Source of the DNA: Streptomyces capitiformicae
Lineage (GTDB): Bacteria; Actinomycetota; Actinomycetes; Streptomycetales; Streptomycetaceae
Direction: 5' to 3'
DNA length: 64,000 nt
Assembly (NCBI RefSeq): GCF_002214185.1
Contig: NZ_CP022161.1
Span: 8,501,486 to 8,565,485, forward strand
Shown: positions 17,002 to 25,971 of the stretch, in pieces
Layout of the letters: every line of letters begins with the position of its first letter
Position numbering within the stretch: the stretch's first letter is position 1
Translations under genes and position numbers: made by a program
The notes under the pieces: model-generated
Database searches by the model: none
What the model was told of the DNA's origin: nothing
The model's input: only the letters and a program-made list of their open reading frames with translations

Positions 17002-17407
17002 GGGCGCACGGTTGCCGGATTTCGAGAGGGGGAATGTTTGTTGGATCCGGTAGTGTTAATCTCAAGTCTGCACCTGCCCCAGCCATGGCGAGGTGCTTAT
17101 CGTCCCCGTCCGGGACAACCTCTCTTCCGGGAGTCTCCCCAGCCGCACTGTGCTTCGTACGTCAAGCTGTACGCCGTACGCAGGCACTGAGCGGTCTGCC
17201 GAGCAGGCTCCGGAACCGGCGTGACCGAGCCGCGTGACACTGACACTGAGTGCCACGGCCCCGTAAGCGCCGAATCACCAGCAATTTTCCTCCGCCGCTT
17301 TGGCGGACCACCGCCCCGGCACGGTCCACCACAACAGGGCCGAAGCCGGACAGCACAACCGGTCGCCGAGCCAGAAGGCCGACGTCCGCTCCAGGGAAGG
17401 ACCCTTC
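17002..17407. promoter_or_regulatory. Long leader region of rho
   Basis: These 406 bp separate thrB and rho. A less GC-rich patch near 17030-17065 (ending GTAGTGTTAATCTC) is the best promoter candidate, leaving about 340 nt of 5' leader. Long leaders are common for rho genes and often allow self-regulation. No coding frame in it is convincing. Exact -35/-10 elements cannot be stated. Confidence 0.5.
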
Positions 17408-19420
17408 GTGAGCGACACCACCGATCTGATGGGCGCACGTGTCGAGGAGACCGCTGCCGCGCCCGCCACGGACGCCGCGCCTGCCAGCGGTGCCGGCTCC
17501 CGGCGGCGCCGCGGCACCGGCCTCGAGGGCATGGTGCTGGCCGAGCTGCAGCAGGTCGCATCCGGCCTCGGCATCAGGGGCACCGCGCGTATGCGCAAGA
17601 GCCAGCTGATCGAGGTCATCAAGGAGGCGCAGGCGGGCGGGGGAGCCCCGGCGAAGACCGCCGAGGCCGCCACCGAGACCAAGCCGAAGCGCCGCGCCAC
17701 CTCGAAGGCGCGCACGGGCGAGGACGCCACCGCCCCGGCCGCCGAGAAGGCCGCCGCCAAGAAGGCCGAGGCACCCGCCGAGAAGGCCGAGAAGGCCGTG
17801 GCCCAGCAGCAGATCGAGATCCCCGGCCAGCCGGCCGGTGGGGACGAGGCGCCCACCGAGCGCCGCCGTCGCCGTGCCACCGCCGACGCGGGCAGCCCCG
17901 AGACGGTCACCGCCGAGGCGAAGAACGAGCCGAAGGCTGATACATCGGCTCAGACCCAGGCCCAGCCGCAGGCCGAGGCCAAGGGCGACGCAGCCGACGG
18001 CGACGGCCGTCAGGGCCGCCGTGACCGTCGTGAGCGCGGCCGTGACCGCGACCGCGGCGACCGCCGCGGCAAGGGCGACGACCAGCAGCAGCGTGACCGC
18101 GGTCAGCAGCAGGGCCAGCAGCAGGGCGGCGGCCGTCAGGACCGCCAGCGCGACGCCGGCCCGCAGGACGACGACGATTTCGAGGGCGGCCGCCGTGGCC
18201 GTCGCGGCCGCTACCGCGACCGCCGGGGCCGTCGTGGCCGCGACGAGATGGGCGGCGCCGAGCCGCAGCTCGCCGAGGACGACGTCCTGATCCCCGTCGC
18301 GGGCATCCTGGACATCCTCGACAACTACGCCTTCATCCGTACGTCGGGCTACCTGCCCGGCCCGAACGACGTGTACGTCTCCCTCGCCCAGGTCCGCAAG
18401 AACGGCCTGCGCAAGGGTGACCACGTCACCGGTGCGGTCCGTCAGCCGAAGGAGGGGGAGCGCCGCGAGAAGTTCAACGCGCTCGTCCGCCTCGACTCCG
18501 TCAACGGCATGGCGCCCGAACACGGCCGTGGCCGCCCGGAGTTCAACAAGCTGACGCCGCTGTACCCGCAGGACCGGCTCCGTCTGGAGACCGACCCGGG
18601 CGTGCTGACCACCCGCATCATCGACCTCGTGTCGCCGATCGGTAAGGGCCAGCGCGGTCTGATCGTGGCCCCGCCGAAGACCGGTAAGACCATGATCATG
18701 CAGGCGATCGCCAACGCGATCACGCACAACAACCCCGAGTGCCACCTGATGGTCGTCCTCGTCGACGAGCGTCCGGAAGAGGTCACCGACATGCAGCGGT
18801 CGGTCAAGGGCGAGGTCATCTCCTCGACCTTCGACCGCCCGGCCGAGGACCACACGACGGTCGCCGAACTCGCCATCGAGCGTGCGAAGCGGCTCGTCGA
18901 GCTGGGCCACGACGTGGTCGTGCTGCTCGACTCCATCACCCGTCTGGGGCGCGCGTACAACCTCGCCGCCCCGGCCTCCGGGCGCATCCTGTCCGGTGGT
19001 GTCGACTCGACCGCCCTGTACCCGCCGAAGCGCTTCTTCGGTGCGGCGCGGAACATCGAGGACGGTGGCTCGCTCACCATCCTCGCCACCGCCCTGGTGG
19101 ACACCGGGTCCCGCATGGACGAGGTGATCTTCGAGGAGTTCAAGGGCACGGGCAACGCCGAGCTGAAGCTCGACCGGAAGCTCGCGGACAAGCGGATCTT
19201 CCCCGCGGTGGACGTGGACGCGTCCGGTACGCGTAAGGAAGAGATCCTGCTCGCCAGTGACGAGCTCGCCATCGTCTGGAAGCTGCGGCGGGTGCTGCAC
19301 GCGCTCGACCAGCAGCAGGCGGTCGAGCTGCTTCTCGACAAGATGAAGCAGACGAAGTCGAACGCCGAGTTCCTGATGCAGATTCAGAAGACGACGCCTG
19401 CGCCGGGTAACGGGGATTAA
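17408..19420 (+). CDS. rho: Transcription termination factor Rho with long N-terminal insertion
   Basis: The 670-residue protein is much longer than E. coli Rho (419). After an N-terminal Rho_N/SAP-like helical domain (about 36-75) comes an insertion of roughly 200 residues rich in Arg, Gln, Asp and Gly with R-G-R runs. The RNA-binding cold-shock-type domain (from about 290, [12 protein letters not shown]) and the hexameric ATPase follow, with Walker A A-P-P-K-T-G-K-T near 420-428 and Q-loop/R-loop regions intact. Arg-rich insertions are known in actinobacterial Rho and help RNA binding. GTG 17408 is used. Confidence 0.96.
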   Translation: MSDTTDLMGARVEETAAAPATDAAPASGAGSRRRRGTGLEGMVLAELQQVASGLGIRGTARMRKSQLIEVIKEAQAGGGAPAKTAEAATETKPKRRATSKARTGEDATAPAAEKAAAKKAEAPAEKAEKAVAQQQIEIPGQPAGGDEAPTERRRRRATADAGSPETVTAEAKNEPKADTSAQTQAQPQAEAKGDAADGDGRQGRRDRRERGRDRDRGDRRGKGDDQQQRDRGQQQGQQQGGGRQDRQRDAGPQDDDDFEGGRRGRRGRYRDRRGRRGRDEMGGAEPQLAEDDVLIPVAGILDILDNYAFIRTSGYLPGPNDVYVSLAQVRKNGLRKGDHVTGAVRQPKEGERREKFNALVRLDSVNGMAPEHGRGRPEFNKLTPLYPQDRLRLETDPGVLTTRIIDLVSPIGKGQRGLIVAPPKTGKTMIMQAIANAITHNNPECHLMVVLVDERPEEVTDMQRSVKGEVISSTFDRPAEDHTTVAELAIERAKRLVELGHDVVVLLDSITRLGRAYNLAAPASGRILSGGVDSTALYPPKRFFGAARNIEDGGSLTILATALVDTGSRMDEVIFEEFKGTGNAELKLDRKLADKRIFPAVDVDASGTRKEEILLASDELAIVWKLRRVLHALDQQQAVELLLDKMKQTKSNAEFLMQIQKTTPAPGNGD

Positions 19421-19440
19421 GAGCGACTGGTAGCTCGGGG

Positions 19441-19505
19441 GCTTCTGCGCGTTGTCGGCCGCGGCTGGTTCGTGGCTGATCGCGCAGTTCCCCGCGCCCC
19501 TGGTT
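19441..19505. repeat. Streptomyces interspersed intergenic repeat (REP-like)
   Basis: The segment with GCGGCTGGTTCGTGGCTG and CGCGCAGTTCCCCGCGCCCC matches a short sequence I recall as scattered through intergenic regions of many Streptomyces genomes. It follows the rho stop codon closely. Its role is unknown; it may add to termination together with the hairpin directly after it. Confidence 0.6.
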
Positions 19506-19509
19506 TGCT

Positions 19510-19538
19510 GGGGTCACCCTCTTCGTGAGGGTGACCCC
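19510..19538 (+). terminator. Intrinsic terminator after rho
   Basis: A 12-bp stem, GGGGTCACCCTC with GAGGGTGACCCC, has loop TTCGT and is followed by TTTTTGTG. It is one of the few classical T-tailed terminators in the window, suiting the gene for Rho itself. Confidence 0.9.
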
Positions 19539-19613
19539 TTTTTGTGTGAGACAGGTGTACGATTTCGATCTTCGTGTGATTGATCAACGCTTGACTCATC
19601 AGGGGGGACCTGA

Positions 19614-21392
19614 GTGGCTAGACCCTTGTCCGGAGCCGTTGCCGCGGCGATAACCGGGGCGCTGCTGGTGTCGACGCCGACGTCGACGAGCGCCGCCAGC
19701 AGCGCGGACTCGTCGACGTCGGACGCGCTGGATGTACGGATCGCGCAGGCCATGGCGGCGGACGACACCGCCGGCAGGACGCCGGAGCCGGAGCCGTCGG
19801 CGAGTGCCGGTTCGGACGCGAGCGAGAGCTCCGAGGCGCCGGGCCGGGAGGCCCAGATCATCGGCGGCTCGGAGACCACGATCGGCTCGGCGCCGTGGAT
19901 GGCACAGCTCTGGTACTACGACGACACCACGGGCATCGGCTTCTTCTGCGGCGGCTCGGTCGTCTCGCCGACGAAGATCCTCACCGCGGCGCACTGCGTC
20001 GACAAGAACTCCTACGACTGGGGCAGGTACGGCGCCGTCGTCACGGGCACCGATCAGCTGCCCACCGCTGTCTACAACGACGACGGCAGCCTGAACCACA
20101 TGGACTACCACGGCGGCACGGTCACCCAGCTGTCGCGCCAGTGGAACCACACCTCGTACAACGAGGCCAAGATCGACAACGACATCGCGGTACTCACACT
20201 GAGGGCGCCGGTCAAGGCCACGCCGATCAAGATGACGACGTCGACCGACACCGCCTCGTACGCCGCAGGCACCAAGGCCAGGGTCTACGGCTGGGGCCGT
20301 ACCAGCTCCACCAGTGACGACATCTCGCAGACGCTGAAGACCGCCGAGATGCCAGTGGTGAGCGACACCACGTGCGCGAACTTCTGGGGGGACTACTTCA
20401 TCAAGGGCCACATGGTCTGCGCGGGCAAGCCCTCCGGCGGCACCGACGCGACCACCACCGCCAGCTGCAACGGCGACTCCGGCGGCCCGCTCGTGTGGAA
20501 CAACAGGGTCATCGGCGTCGTCTCGTGGGGCGTCACGGACTGCGTGTACCAGGGCGCGTACCCGGTATTCGCCAAGGTCAGCAACTACGTCGGGGTGACC
20601 CAGCCCCGCGTCGACGACACCAACATCAGCCGGGACGACAAGGCCGACGTCTTCCTGCGCGAGAAGTCGACCGGCACCGGCTACGTCCGCGACTCGGGCG
20701 GCTCCTCGCTCGCCTCGCGCGAGTCCCTGAACTCGTACGGCAGCTGGAAGGGCTACAACCTCGTCCAGCAGACCGACCTGAACCGGGACGGCTACCAGGA
20801 CTACGTCCTGCGCCGCTCGTCCGACGGTGACGTCTTCTGGCGGCGCTATGTGCCCTCCACGAAGACGTGGACGACCTCGCAGATCTTCGACAACTGGACG
20901 ACCCGCACCCGGATCCTCACCCCCGGGGACGTCACCGGGGACGCCCTGCCCGACCTGCTCTCGGTCGACTCGGCGGGCGCCCTGTGGATCTACCCGGGCA
21001 AGGGCACCGGCTCCTTCGCCACCCGCGTCAAGGTCGGCACGGGCTGGAACCAGTACAACGCGGTGCTCGGTCACGGCGACTTCACCGGCGACGGCAAGGC
21101 CGACCTGATCGCGCGCACCAAGACCGGCTCCAACATCTACCTCTACAAGGGCAACGGCAAGTCCGGCACGGGCGCCTTCGCCGCCCGGATCAAGGTCCGT
21201 TCGAACTGGAGCGGCTTCAACGCCCTCGTCACCCCCGGTGATGTGAGCGGCGACGGCAGGGCGGACCTCCTGGCCCGTACGACCGGCGGCACGCTGTACC
21301 TCTACAAGGGCACGTCGAAGGCCACCAGCGAGATCTTCAGCTCACGCGTCTCGCTCGGCACCGGTTACGGCCAGTACGACCTTCTCGGCTGA
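19614..21392 (+). CDS. Secreted trypsin-like serine protease with FG-GAP/VCBS repeats
   Basis: This is a 592-residue precursor. A signal peptide with Ala-rich hydrophobic core ends near residue 28, followed by a short pro-region. The S1 domain starts after I-I-G-G, with His in T-A-A-H-C (about 127), Asp in D-N-D-I-A-V-L, and Ser in G-D-S-G-G-P (about 288). From about residue 340 there are several FG-GAP/VCBS repeats with D-x-x-G-D-G-x-x-D-L, likely a calcium-binding beta-propeller. GTG 19614 follows AGGGGGGA. The substrate is unknown. Confidence 0.9.
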   Translation: MARPLSGAVAAAITGALLVSTPTSTSAASSADSSTSDALDVRIAQAMAADDTAGRTPEPEPSASAGSDASESSEAPGREAQIIGGSETTIGSAPWMAQLWYYDDTTGIGFFCGGSVVSPTKILTAAHCVDKNSYDWGRYGAVVTGTDQLPTAVYNDDGSLNHMDYHGGTVTQLSRQWNHTSYNEAKIDNDIAVLTLRAPVKATPIKMTTSTDTASYAAGTKARVYGWGRTSSTSDDISQTLKTAEMPVVSDTTCANFWGDYFIKGHMVCAGKPSGGTDATTTASCNGDSGGPLVWNNRVIGVVSWGVTDCVYQGAYPVFAKVSNYVGVTQPRVDDTNISRDDKADVFLREKSTGTGYVRDSGGSSLASRESLNSYGSWKGYNLVQQTDLNRDGYQDYVLRRSSDGDVFWRRYVPSTKTWTTSQIFDNWTTRTRILTPGDVTGDALPDLLSVDSAGALWIYPGKGTGSFATRVKVGTGWNQYNAVLGHGDFTGDGKADLIARTKTGSNIYLYKGNGKSGTGAFAARIKVRSNWSGFNALVTPGDVSGDGRADLLARTTGGTLYLYKGTSKATSEIFSSRVSLGTGYGQYDLLG

Positions 21393-21434
21393 AACACCAG
21401 GTGAGCCCGGCCCCGCCGGGCACACCAGTCACAC

Positions 21435-21467
21435 ACGGTGCCCATCGCTTTACGCGATGGGCACCGT
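21435..21467 (+). terminator. Terminator after the protease gene
   Basis: A perfect 14-bp stem, ACGGTGCCCATCGC (21435-21448) with GCGATGGGCACCGT (21454-21467), has a five-base loop. It is 43 bp after the stop. Confidence 0.9.
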
Positions 21468-21603
21468 TCGTCGGGCAACCTTCTTCCGAATTACTCCGTC
21501 TGACCGTTCGGAGTGGCCATGGGCGGTACGGCCACATCCAACCCAGCAGGCCTGGGCCTGAGCGCAAGGGGTAACCGACCGGAACAAGAGGACCGAGGAG
21601 AGC

Positions 21604-22725
21604 ATGTCCGCCGAGAGCACGCCGGAACCCGGCACCCCGGGGAAACCCGTCACCACCGGCCCGCGTCACCGTGCGGCGGGCCCCAAGCGCAGCAAGGCGG
21701 TGCTCGTCACCGTCTGGACCGCCGCGGGCGTCCTCGTGCTGGGCGGCACGGGCGCCGGTTACCTGTACTTCAAGCTCAACGGCAACATCAAGAGCGTCGA
21801 CATCGACCAGGCCCTCGGCACCGACCGGCCCCTCGACGTCGACAACGGCTCCCAGGACATCCTCGTCCTCGGCTCCGACACCCGCTCGGGCAGCAACAAG
21901 AAGCTCGGCGGCGGCGTGGACGACGGCAGCGCCCGCTCCGACACGGCGATGGTCGTGCACGTCTACGAGGGCCACAAGCGGGCGAGCGTGGTCTCCATAC
22001 CCCGGGACACCCTCGTCGAGCGGCCCGAGTGCACCGACGGAGACGGCAAGACGCATCCGGCGGCCACGGCGGCGATGTTCAACTCCGCGTACACCACCGG
22101 TGGCGCCGCGTGCGCCGTCAAGACCGTCGAGTCCATGACCGGGATCCGCATGGACCACTACGTCGAGGTCGACTTCGCGGGCTTCGAGAAGCTCATCAAT
22201 GTCCTCGGCGGGGTCGACATCACCACCACGAAGGACATCAAGGATCCCGACAGCCACCTCGACCTCAAGGCCGGCGACCACACGCTGGGCGGCAAGCAGT
22301 CCCTCGGTCTCGTCCGCACCCGGCACGGTGTGGGGGACGGCTCCGACCTCGGCCGTATCCAGCTCCAGCAGGCCTTCATCAAGGCCTTGCTCGAACAGGT
22401 CAAGGAGGTGGGCCTCTTCAGCAGCCCGAAGAAGCTCTACGACCTCGCCGACACCGCCACGCACGCCGTCACCACCGACTCCGACCTCGACTCCGTCAAG
22501 GACCTGGCCTCCTTCGCGAACGGCCTCAAGGACATCAGCTCCAAGAACATGACCATGATCACAATGCCGGTCCAGTACGACCCGGCGGACCCGAACCGGG
22601 TGTTGGTCGACGAGAAGAAGTCAGCACAGGTCTGGGCCGCCCTGAAGGCAGACAGGACCATCCCGAAGTCGGCGACAAAGGGCACGGCGACGGGGACGGC
22701 GGAGGGGGTCGTGGCGTCGTCCTAG
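21604..22725 (+). CDS. LytR-CpsA-Psr (LCP) cell-wall ligase
   Basis: The 373-residue protein has a cytoplasmic N-terminus, one transmembrane helix (about 32-54) and an extracellular LCP domain (about 95-290). Conserved features are D-T-R-S-G, S-D-T-A-M-V, S-I-P-R-D-T and the late R-x-R-H...D-L-G-R-I-Q-R/L-Q-Q stretch that binds the polyprenyl pyrophosphate. LCP enzymes move wall polymers from lipid carrier to peptidoglycan. A wecA-type transferase lies 6 kb away (28343), a plausible upstream enzyme for the same glycopolymers. Confidence 0.9.
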   Translation: MSAESTPEPGTPGKPVTTGPRHRAAGPKRSKAVLVTVWTAAGVLVLGGTGAGYLYFKLNGNIKSVDIDQALGTDRPLDVDNGSQDILVLGSDTRSGSNKKLGGGVDDGSARSDTAMVVHVYEGHKRASVVSIPRDTLVERPECTDGDGKTHPAATAAMFNSAYTTGGAACAVKTVESMTGIRMDHYVEVDFAGFEKLINVLGGVDITTTKDIKDPDSHLDLKAGDHTLGGKQSLGLVRTRHGVGDGSDLGRIQLQQAFIKALLEQVKEVGLFSSPKKLYDLADTATHAVTTDSDLDSVKDLASFANGLKDISSKNMTMITMPVQYDPADPNRVLVDEKKSAQVWAALKADRTIPKSATKGTATGTAEGVVASS

Positions 22726-22826
22726 GGCTTTGGTGGCGCTTACCGGCGCTGACAGGGTGCCGCTGCGCCCACCCGTGCCGCCCCAGCGGCACGACTGCCC
22801 GCAGCTAGGACAGCGGTAGGGAATAC

Positions 22827-22862
22827 CTGACCGCACCCCCTGGTTTTGGGAGATGCGGTCAG
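22827..22862 (+). promoter_or_regulatory. Stem-loop in the region upstream of rpmE
   Basis: CTGACCGCA (22827-22835) pairs with TGCGGTCAG (22854-22862) around an 18-base loop. It lies about 85 bp before rpmE, just ahead of GACTGGTACG that could contain its -10 region. It may terminate the upstream LCP transcript or mark the rpmE regulatory region. Confidence 0.5.
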
Positions 22863-22948
22863 TCCTGGCAGACTGGTACGTCGGCTCCGGTTCACGCTCT
22901 CGCAGCCCGCGGCAGCGACCCGGCGCCCTCCCGAAACTAGGAGACACC

Positions 22949-23170
22949 TTGAAGCGCGACATTCACCCCGAGTACGTCGAGACGCAGGTCAGCTGCACCT
23001 GCGGCGCGTCGTTCACCACCCGTAGCACGATCGAGAGCGGCACCATCCGTGCCGAGGTCTGCTCCGAGTGCCACCCGTTCTACACGGGCAAGCAGAAGAT
23101 CCTCGACACCGGTGGCCGCGTGGCCCGCTTCGAGGCCCGCTTCGGCAAGGCTGCCGCTGCCAAGAAGTAG
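22949..23170 (+). CDS. rpmE: 50S ribosomal protein bL31 (zinc-binding form)
   Basis: The 73-residue protein begins at TTG 22949 with AGGAG upstream. The C-x-C near residue 16-18 and C-x-x-C near 37-40 are retained, so this is the zinc-binding C+ form of bL31, as in the constitutively used copy. The H-P-F-Y-T-G-K-Q motif is typical. A strong double hairpin follows. Confidence 0.97.
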   Translation: MKRDIHPEYVETQVSCTCGASFTTRSTIESGTIRAEVCSECHPFYTGKQKILDTGGRVARFEARFGKAAAAKK

Positions 23171-23179
23171 CGAGCCCAC

Positions 23180-23227
23180 AGCGCCGGTCCTCGGTGCCCC
23201 CGCCCGGGGGCTTCCGGGACCGGCGCT
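23180..23227 (+). terminator. Double-hairpin terminator after rpmE
   Basis: The outer stem AGCGCCGGTCC (23180-23190) pairs with GGACCGGCGCT (23217-23227), and an internal GCCCCCGCCCGGGGGC palindrome sits in the loop. A CTTTG tail begins in the right arm. Confidence 0.85.
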
Positions 23228-23269
23228 TTGCGGTGCAGCCCACTTATCACGTCGTACAGGGAGCCGGAG

Positions 23270-24346
23270 ATGTTCGAGGCGGTCGAGGAACTGGTCGGGG
23301 AACACGCCGACCTGGAGAAGAAGCTCGCCGACCCGTCGGTCCACGCGGACCAGGCCAACGCGCGCAAGCTCAACAAGCGCTACGCGGAGCTGACCCCGAT
23401 CGTCGGCACGTACCGCTCCTGGAAGCAGACCGGCGACGACATCGACACGGCCCGCGAACTGGCCGCCGACGACCCGGACTTCGCCGCCGAGGTCAAGGAG
23501 CTGGAGAAGCAGCGCGAGGACCTCACGGAGAAGCTGCGGTTGCTGCTCGTCCCGCGTGACCCCAGCGACGACAAGGACGTCATTCTGGAGATCAAGGCGG
23601 GCGCGGGCGGCGACGAGTCGGCCCTCTTCGCCGGGGATCTCCTGCGCATGTATCTCCGGTACGCAGAGCGCGTCGGCTGGAAGACCGAGATCATCGACGC
23701 CACCGAGTCCGAGCTGGGAGGCTACAAGGACGTCCAGGTCGCCGTGAAGACCAAGGGCGGCCAGGGCGCCACCGAGCCCGGCCAGGGCGTCTGGGCCAGG
23801 TTGAAGTACGAGGGCGGCGTGCACCGCGTGCAGCGCGTCCCGGCCACCGAGTCCCAGGGCCGTATCCACACCTCCGCCGCCGGTGTCCTCGTCACGCCCG
23901 AGGCCGAGGAGATCGACGTCGAGATCAACCCCAACGATCTCCGCATCGACGTCTACCGGTCCTCCGGGCCCGGCGGGCAGTCCGTCAACACCACCGACTC
24001 CGCCGTGCGCATCACGCACATTCCCACCGGAGTCGTGGCCTCCTGCCAGAACGAGAAGAGCCAGCTGCAGAACAAGGAGCAGGCGATGCGTATCCTGCGC
24101 TCCAGGCTGCTCGCCGCGGCGCAGGAGGAAGCGGAGAAGGAGGCCGCCGACGCCCGCCGCAGCCAGGTCCGTACCGTCGACCGCTCCGAGAAGATCCGCA
24201 CGTACAACTTCCCGGAGAACCGCATCTCGGACCACCGCGTCGGTTTCAAGGCGTACAACCTGGACCAGGTCCTGGACGGCGAACTCGACGCGGTGATCCA
24301 GGCCTGCGTCGACGCGGACTCGGCCGCGAAGCTCGCAGCCGCATAA
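23270..24346 (+). CDS. prfA: Peptide chain release factor 1
   Basis: The 358-residue protein recognises UAA and UAG and triggers peptide release. The G-G-Q catalytic loop is in [11 protein letters not shown]. The P-x-T-type recognition region and the C-terminal R-V-G...Y-N-L motif are as expected for class I RF1. ATG 23270 is preceded by CAGGGAGCC. It is followed by prmC, the enzyme that methylates its GGQ glutamine, so the pair is functional. Confidence 0.97.
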   Translation: MFEAVEELVGEHADLEKKLADPSVHADQANARKLNKRYAELTPIVGTYRSWKQTGDDIDTARELAADDPDFAAEVKELEKQREDLTEKLRLLLVPRDPSDDKDVILEIKAGAGGDESALFAGDLLRMYLRYAERVGWKTEIIDATESELGGYKDVQVAVKTKGGQGATEPGQGVWARLKYEGGVHRVQRVPATESQGRIHTSAAGVLVTPEAEEIDVEINPNDLRIDVYRSSGPGGQSVNTTDSAVRITHIPTGVVASCQNEKSQLQNKEQAMRILRSRLLAAAQEEAEKEAADARRSQVRTVDRSEKIRTYNFPENRISDHRVGFKAYNLDQVLDGELDAVIQACVDADSAAKLAAA

Positions 24347-24418
24347 AGGCGTCAAGGCAACAAGGCATCAAGGGATAAAGGCACGTCCGCACGACCGAGT
24401 ACTACACGGAGGACTCGC

Positions 24419-25264
24419 GTGAACCTGCTGCTCGGGGAGGTGGCCCAGGCCACCCAGCGCCTGGCCGACGCCGGCGTGCCCTCGCCGCGCAACGACGCGG
24501 AGGAGCTCGCCGCGTTCGTGCATGGCGTCAAGCGGGGCGAGTTGCACACCGTCAAGGACTCCGACTTCGACGCCCGGTACTGGGAGGTCATCGCGCGTCG
24601 TGAACAGCGCGAGCCGCTCCAGCACATCACCGGGCGCGCGTACTTCCGCTACCTCGAACTGCAGGTCGGGCCAGGGGTGTTCGTGCCCCGCCCGGAGACC
24701 GAGTCCGTCGTCGGGTGGGCCATAGACGCCGTACGGGCGATGGACGTCGTGGAGCCCTGCATCGTCGATCTGTGCACCGGCTCCGGCGCCATCGCGCTCG
24801 CCCTCGCCCAGGAGGTGCCGCGTTCGCGCGTGCACGCCGTGGAACTGTCCGAGGACGCCCTGCGGTGGACCCGCAAGAACATGGCGGGATCCCGGGTCGA
24901 CCTGCGCCAGGGCAACGCCCTGGACGCCTTCCGTGACCTCGACGGCCAGGTGGACCTGGTCATCTCCAACCCGCCGTACATCCCGCTCACGGAGTGGGAG
25001 TACGTGGCGCCGGAGGCCCGCGACTACGATCCCGAACTCGCCCTGTTCTCAGGGGAGGACGGGCTCGACCTGATCCGTGGACTGGAACGCACAGCGCACC
25101 GGCTCCTGCGGCCGGGCGGTGTCGTCGTCGTCGAACACGCCGACACCCAGGGCGGCCAGGTGCCGTGGATCTTCACCGAGGAGCGGGGCTGGGCCGACGC
25201 GGCCGACCACCCCGACCTCAACAACCGGCCGCGGTTCGCGACCGCCCGCAAGGCGCTGCCCTGA
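24419..25264 (+). CDS. prmC: Peptide chain release factor N5-glutamine methyltransferase
   Basis: This is a 281-residue SAM-dependent methyltransferase. An N-terminal helical domain is followed by the Rossmann core with D-L-C-T-G-S-G-A-I-A-L-A and the substrate-binding N-P-P-Y (about 184). It methylates Gln in the GGQ of release factors, here presumably PrfA encoded just upstream. GTG 24419 has GGAGGA before it. The spacer from prfA contains a short CAAGGCAACAAGGCATCAAGG repeat. Confidence 0.96.
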   Translation: MNLLLGEVAQATQRLADAGVPSPRNDAEELAAFVHGVKRGELHTVKDSDFDARYWEVIARREQREPLQHITGRAYFRYLELQVGPGVFVPRPETESVVGWAIDAVRAMDVVEPCIVDLCTGSGAIALALAQEVPRSRVHAVELSEDALRWTRKNMAGSRVDLRQGNALDAFRDLDGQVDLVISNPPYIPLTEWEYVAPEARDYDPELALFSGEDGLDLIRGLERTAHRLLRPGGVVVVEHADTQGGQVPWIFTEERGWADAADHPDLNNRPRFATARKALP

Positions 25265-25323
25265 TGAGCACGCGTCCTACGACATCCCCCCAGCAGCAGT
25301 ACGTGTACGAGGAGGCCCGCTAG
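25264..25323 (+). CDS. Possible 19-residue linker peptide between prmC and tsaC
   Basis: An ORF from ATG 25264 to TAG 25323 overlaps the prmC stop by one base (TGATG) and abuts the next ATG. It would encode 19 residues, rich in Thr, Gln, Tyr and Arg. The overlapping arrangement would let ribosomes reach tsaC by re-initiation, which is why it is listed. It may not make a functional peptide. Confidence 0.35.
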   Translation: MSTRPTTSPQQQYVYEEAR

Positions 25324-25971
25324 ATGGCACGGCGATACGACACCAACGACGCGACCGACCGCGCCACCGGTCTGCGCGAGGCCGCGTCCGCCATCCGCCG
25401 GGGCGAACTCGTGGTGCTGCCGACGGACACCGTGTACGGCGTCGGCGCGGACGCGTTCACGTCGGAAGCCGTGGCCGACCTCCTCGAGGCCAAGGGCCGG
25501 GGCCGCAACATGCCCACGCCCGTCCTCATCGGTTCCCCGAACACCCTGCACGGCCTGGTCACCGACTTCTCCGAGATGGCCTGGGAGCTCGTCGACGCGT
25601 TCTGGCCGGGCGCGCTGACCCTGGTCGCCAAGCACCAGCCGTCGCTCCAGTGGGACCTCGGCGACACCCGCGGCACGGTCGCCGTACGCATGCCGCTGCA
25701 CCCCGTCGCCATCGAACTACTCACCGAGGTCGGCCCCATGGCCGTCTCCTCGGCGAACCTGACCGGTCACCCGGCGCCGGAGAACTGCGACGCCGCCGAG
25801 GCGATGCTCGGCGACTCCGTCTCGGTCTACCTCGACGGTGGTCCGACCCCCGGCAACGAGCCGTCCTCCATCGTCGACGTCACGGGCAAGGTGCCGGTCC
25901 TGCTGCGTGCCGGCGCCCTTTCGGCGGAGGAGCTGCGCAAGGTCGTACCCGACCTCGAGGTGGCGAATTGA
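25324..25971 (+). CDS. tsaC: L-threonylcarbamoyladenylate synthase
   Basis: The 215-residue YrdC/Sua5-family enzyme makes threonylcarbamoyl-AMP from threonine, bicarbonate and ATP for t6A37 modification of tRNAs. Core motifs are L-P-T-D-T-V-Y-G (nucleotide pocket), K-G-R-G-R-N-M-P and the S-S-A-N-L-T-G end. Length fits the short TsaC type without the Sua5 C-terminal domain. Its upstream ribosome site is GAGGAGG in the end of the 19-codon ORF. A TTGA overlap joins it to the next gene. Confidence 0.95.
   Translation: MARRYDTNDATDRATGLREAASAIRRGELVVLPTDTVYGVGADAFTSEAVADLLEAKGRGRNMPTPVLIGSPNTLHGLVTDFSEMAWELVDAFWPGALTLVAKHQPSLQWDLGDTRGTVAVRMPLHPVAIELLTEVGPMAVSSANLTGHPAPENCDAAEAMLGDSVSVYLDGGPTPGNEPSSIVDVTGKVPVLLRAGALSAEELRKVVPDLEVAN

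Noticed and set aside
17162..19300. 712-residue minus-strand frame opposite rho
   Set aside because: Hydrophobic runs come from the complement of Arg/Gln codons in the rho insertion. No real family features were found.
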